Of a stretch of 64,000 bases of DNA, positions 61,367 to 64,000 are shown piece after piece. The position numbers and the translations under genes were made by a program. The notes beneath the pieces are model-generated. The model did not search any database. It was not told the DNA's origin and saw nothing but the letters and a program-made list of their open reading frames with translations. The DNA lies in contig NZ_CP082923.1 of the NCBI RefSeq assembly GCF_019931575.1, forward strand, positions 248,001-312,000. The letters run 5' to 3'. Numbering within the stretch: position 1 is the first letter of the stretch; each line of letters begins with the position of its first letter. This stretch comes from Caulobacter segnis. GTDB taxonomy: Bacteria; Pseudomonadota; Alphaproteobacteria; Caulobacterales; Caulobacteraceae.

Positions 61367-62274
61367 GCGGGGACCGCGCCGCCCGCCCGCGCGAACCGGC
61401 CGGGAGAGCAGCCCAGCCGCTTGCGGAAGGCGGTGCTGAAGGCGCTGGCCGACTCGTAGCCGATCTCGTCGGCGATCCGGTCCAGGGTCTTGGCCCCGCC
61501 GATCAGCGCGTCCTTGGCCAGGGCCATGCGCCAGCGCGCCAGATATTCGATCGGGCCGCAGCCCAGCACCTCGCCGAAGCGCGCGGCGAAGGCCGACCGC
61601 GAGAGGCCCGCGACCCGGGCCAGGCCGGCGACCGTCCAGTGGGCCCGCACGTCCGCGTGCATGGCGCGCAGCACCCGCGCCAGGGCCGGGTCGCGCAGGC
61701 CGTGAAGCAGGCCGGCCCGGGCGTCGTCCCGCGCCACGCCGCGCCAGCGCAGGGCCTCGACCAGCAGCACTTCCAGCAGGCGCTGCAGGATCATGTCGCG
61801 GCCCGGATCCTCGCCGGCGCATTCGTCCATGATCAGCGCGATCACGGCGCCCAGCCGGGCGGTCCGTCCCTCCGCAGCCGGGATGTGGATCATGCCCGGC
61901 AGCAGGGCCAGCAGCAGCGGCGCGTTGACCGTCTCGATCCGGAAGGCGCCGCCCAGGGACTCGAACTCGGCCTCGCCCGTCTGGTCGCCGTGCCGCACGG
62001 GCGCGTCGCCGGGATCGCGGAGCGCGCCGTCGTCGTCCGGGTCGCTGCCCAGGACGAAGGCCGGGGTGGACGGCAGCAGCAGGAAGTCGCCGGTCTCCAG
62101 CTTCAGCGGCGCCTGGCCCTGGAAGGTGATCCAGCACCGGCCCTTCAGGACGATCGTGTAGCCGGGCGCGTCATGGGCGGCGTAGCGCACGCCCCAACGG
62201 CCTCGCCCGGTGATCGGCTTGGCGACGACGGAGTTCGGCCGGAGCAGCGCGATGACGTCGCTGAGAGGATCCAT
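61363..62274 (-). CDS. AraC-family regulator (cupin_6 type)
   Basis: A 303-residue regulator with an N-terminal cupin ('GYTIVLKGRCWITFQGQ', 'LETGDFLLLPSTPAFVLGSDP') and two C-terminal HTHs ('LARVAGLSRSAFAARFGEVLG', 'IADEIGYESASAFSTAFRKRLG'). Members of this type commonly regulate a nearby oxidoreductase. The closest candidate is the SDR gene. A palindromic element lies upstream of its own start. Confidence 0.93.
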   Translation of the reverse strand: MDPLSDVIALLRPNSVVAKPITGRGRWGVRYAAHDAPGYTIVLKGRCWITFQGQAPLKLETGDFLLLPSTPAFVLGSDPDDDGALRDPGDAPVRHGDQTGEAEFESLGGAFRIETVNAPLLLALLPGMIHIPAAEGRTARLGAVIALIMDECAGEDPGRDMILQRLLEVLLVEALRWRGVARDDARAGLLHGLRDPALARVLRAMHADVRAHWTVAGLARVAGLSRSAFAARFGEVLGCGPIEYLARWRMALAKDALIGGAKTLDRIADEIGYESASAFSTAFRKRLGCSPGRFARAGGAVPA

Positions 62275-62288
62275 GTGGACGATCAGAA

Positions 62289-62319
62289 ATCAAATGTCGG
62301 TATTTGATGATCGATCATC
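62289..62319. promoter_or_regulatory. Palindromic elements upstream of the AraC gene
   Basis: ATCAAAT (62289-62295) and ATTTGAT (62302-62308) form a perfect 7-bp inverted repeat. It overlaps a perfect 14-bp palindrome at 62306-62319. A GGACGAT...ATCAAA element also occurs at about 60588-60600, upstream of the SDR gene, so both may bind the same regulator. Confidence 0.5.
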
Positions 62320-62343
62320 CGTGAAGCTCTGTCCAGCCGACGG

Positions 62344-62997
62344 TCACCACCCACCGTAGCGCGGCGAGAAGCGGGCTCTCAGGTCGTCGACCTCGCGCTC
62401 GGCGTCGCGGATCGCCGCGTCGGCCCGGCGGCCATCCTCGATGGCGTCCCGGCGCTCGCGGCGCAGACGGTTCAAGCGGTCGCGCAGCTCGCGGGTCTGC
62501 TCGTCGGTGAGCTTGGGATTGCGCAGCTCGTCCTCGACCCCGTCGGCCTGGCGGGCCCGCTTCTCGGCCCGGGCGTCGGCCGCGCTGAGATCCGACCGCG
62601 CCGACTCCAGGCGCTGCGTCGCCGCGTGGACCCGTTCGCCGTCCGCGTAGCCGCCCAGGAACTCGGCCTCGGCCGGGGGCGGACACACCCCGGCATAGGT
62701 CTGGCCCTCGCGGCCGACCCGGAAGCCGTTCGGCTCGGTGCAATAGCGCTTCAGCCCCTCGGCGCGCGCCGCGAAATAGGGGACGGGCTCCGGCGTCACC
62801 CCGACCTTGGCGCAGGCCTTGGCGTGGTCGTCGAGCCGGCTCATCGGGCGGCCGTCCAGCCCATCGTCATAGCCGACCGCGCCCCAGTCGCCGCGCATAC
62901 ACTGCTCCTTGCTGATGGTCGCGCAACTGGCGGTGATCAGCGCGCCGACGGCGACCAGCGTCCCGACGACCAGGCTCCGCATCGATGGGCTCGGCAT
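62344..62997 (-). CDS. DUF2799 lipoprotein
   Basis: A 217-residue protein with a lipobox ('LITASC'), DUF2799 ('SKEQCMRGDWGAVGYDDGLDGRP', 'RLDDHAKACAKVGVTPE', 'YRYC..GF'-like segment) and a C-terminal highly charged coiled-coil (about 125-210). The function is unknown; members are envelope lipoproteins, often Cys-containing. ATG 62997 was used; an internal Met, six residues on, is possible. Confidence 0.9.
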   Translation of the reverse strand: MPSPSMRSLVVGTLVAVGALITASCATISKEQCMRGDWGAVGYDDGLDGRPMSRLDDHAKACAKVGVTPEPVPYFAARAEGLKRYCTEPNGFRVGREGQTYAGVCPPPAEAEFLGGYADGERVHAATQRLESARSDLSAADARAEKRARQADGVEDELRNPKLTDEQTRELRDRLNRLRRERRDAIEDGRRADAAIRDAEREVDDLRARFSPRYGGW

Positions 62998-63076
62998 TCA
63001 AAAAGCTCCCCTTATGTCGGAAGAGCTTAGAGCTTGGCCGTGTGAACCGTGGCTGAACGGTGTTCGCCGCTCGCCC

Positions 63077-64000
63077 CTAGGGCTCCAGCGGCGCCTCGAT
63101 GCCCACGGGGCCGGGGGCGTCGCGGATCATCACGCCGGTGCCGGCGGCCGCCGAGGCCGACAGCGGCTTCTTGAACAGGCCGCGCCACAGGCTCTGCTCC
63201 TCGACCGCGCTGGTCCACACCGAGCCCTGCATCGCCTGCTCGACCCCGGCGTCATAGATGCGGCGCATCAGGTCGGTCTCGAACTTCAGGAGGTTCATGC
63301 CCTCGAAGCTGTTGGGGATCGAGGCCACGCTGAGCGGAAGGTTGTGGCGCGAGCAGAAGCCGGCGGCCAGGCTCAGGGCCTGGCGATACGAGAACCGAAG
63401 CATGGTGTCGAAGCTGCGGGCCATGATCGAGGCCACGCCCGGCGGGGTCGACTGGGTCGAGGGATCCAGCACCGTGTTGACGATCACGTGCACCCGGCCG
63501 CGCCGGAAGCGGGGGCCGAGGTTGCGCCAGTGCAGCAGGGCGTCGGGCATCAGGAACAGCGGCGCGGCGACGCCGCCGTCGACGTGCATCTCCTGATAGG
63601 TCTGGCCGTCGGTCTCGACCTCGACCAGCTTGGGCGGGAAGATGCCGGGCACCGAGGACGAGGCCACCAGCAGGGTGCGGAACAGCTTCAGGGCCTCCTC
63701 GCCGCCGCGGGTGGCGATCTCGCCCATGTCCCAGACCACGGCCCGCTGGCTGTCGAGATTGGTGGTGGCGATCAGCAGGCGCCGGCCCCGGGCGTGCTCG
63801 ACGGCGACGGCCTCGACCATCTCCATGTCGACGAAGGTCTCGACCAGGGCGTCCAGCGACTCGCCCTTGAAGATGCTGGGACCCAGGGCGGGCCCCAGGC
63901 GGCGCAGGCTGAGCAGCTCGGTGGCGTGGCCGCCGACATAGGCGTCGGTCAGGCGGTCGTCCCAGGCCGGGCCGAGGAAGGCCAAGGGCGCGATCAGGGC
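63077..64000 (-). CDS. Patatin-like phospholipase, N-terminal part outside window
   Basis: The frame is open to the window's edge, where 'ALIAPLAFLGPAWDD' continues the usual GTSAGAL nucleophile region; the Ser itself lies beyond the end. The catalytic Asp is in 'HVDGGVAAPLFL'. 'ASSSVPGIFPP' is typical of patatins. Visible length 307 residues. Likely a membrane-associated lipid acyl hydrolase. An internal TTG is not the start. Confidence 0.9.
   Translation of the reverse strand, partial: ALIAPLAFLGPAWDDRLTDAYVGGHATELLSLRRLGPALGPSIFKGESLDALVETFVDMEMVEAVAVEHARGRRLLIATTNLDSQRAVVWDMGEIATRGGEEALKLFRTLLVASSSVPGIFPPKLVEVETDGQTYQEMHVDGGVAAPLFLMPDALLHWRNLGPRFRRGRVHVIVNTVLDPSTQSTPPGVASIMARSFDTMLRFSYRQALSLAAGFCSRHNLPLSVASIPNSFEGMNLLKFETDLMRRIYDAGVEQAMQGSVWTSAVEEQSLWRGLFKKPLSASAAAGTGVMIRDAPGPVGIEAPLEP

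Overview
The window is high-GC DNA of the type found in Caulobacteraceae, most likely Caulobacter or a close relative. I base this on four things: at least four TonB-dependent receptors in 64 kb; a SapC-family protein; a histidyl-tRNA synthetase of the divergent alphaproteobacterial type; and an RTX protein whose C-terminal domain resembles the anchoring domain of the Caulobacter S-layer protein RsaA. No rRNA, tRNA, CRISPR array, transposase or phage gene was seen. Coding density is high, with many 4-base stop/start overlaps and several short convergent junctions.

Layout. 1-12 kb: a TonB receptor tail followed by SapC, a hot-dog-fold protein, an ScsB/DsbD-type membrane thiol reductase close to an exported peroxiredoxin-like protein, pgi, a secreted esterase-like protein and a second TonB receptor. 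12-14.5 kb: small proteins, a repeat-rich stretch and one low-GC gene for a RES-domain protein (possible NAD-consuming toxin fold). 14.6-18.4 kb: the hisS-hisZ-hisG operon, preceded by a 26-codon leader ORF containing seven histidine codons and two mutually exclusive hairpins. 18.4-25.4 kb: a gene-free stretch rich in TTTGAC/GTCAAA half-sites, a small protein, a TonB receptor, a chemoreceptor and a DUF2332 protein. 25.4-34.6 kb: a PBP2-type transpeptidase, a single-subunit quinol NO reductase, fabA, the RTX/RsaA-like protein and an M13 peptidase.

34.6-38.3 kb: an apparent copper-acquisition operon (DUF2946, TonB receptor, YcnI, PCu(A)C). 38.4-43.3 kb: gamma-glutamyltransferase, a LytTR regulator divergent from a DUF2306 membrane protein, and two small metabolic proteins. 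43.4-49.5 kb: two CPA2 antiporters flanking a small XRE regulator, then a Cu(I) P-type ATPase. 49.5-54.2 kb: a methyltransferase, then a TetR-HlyD-ABC-permease efflux operon behind a 36-bp palindrome. 54.5-58.1 kb: an OmpA protein with a 31-proline linker, then nrdA without an ATP cone and with likely NrdR boxes. 58.3-64 kb: an LpxR-like barrel protein, a zinc ribbon protein, an SDR/HAD/AraC group, a DUF2799 lipoprotein and a truncated patatin.

The strongest candidates for undescribed biology are the histidine attenuator in front of hisSZG and the RTX protein carrying an RsaA-type surface anchor at the opposite end from RsaA. Next come the RES gene in its repeat-rich, low-GC pocket and the gene-free operator-like cluster after hisG. 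All family calls come from reading the sequence; no database search was run.
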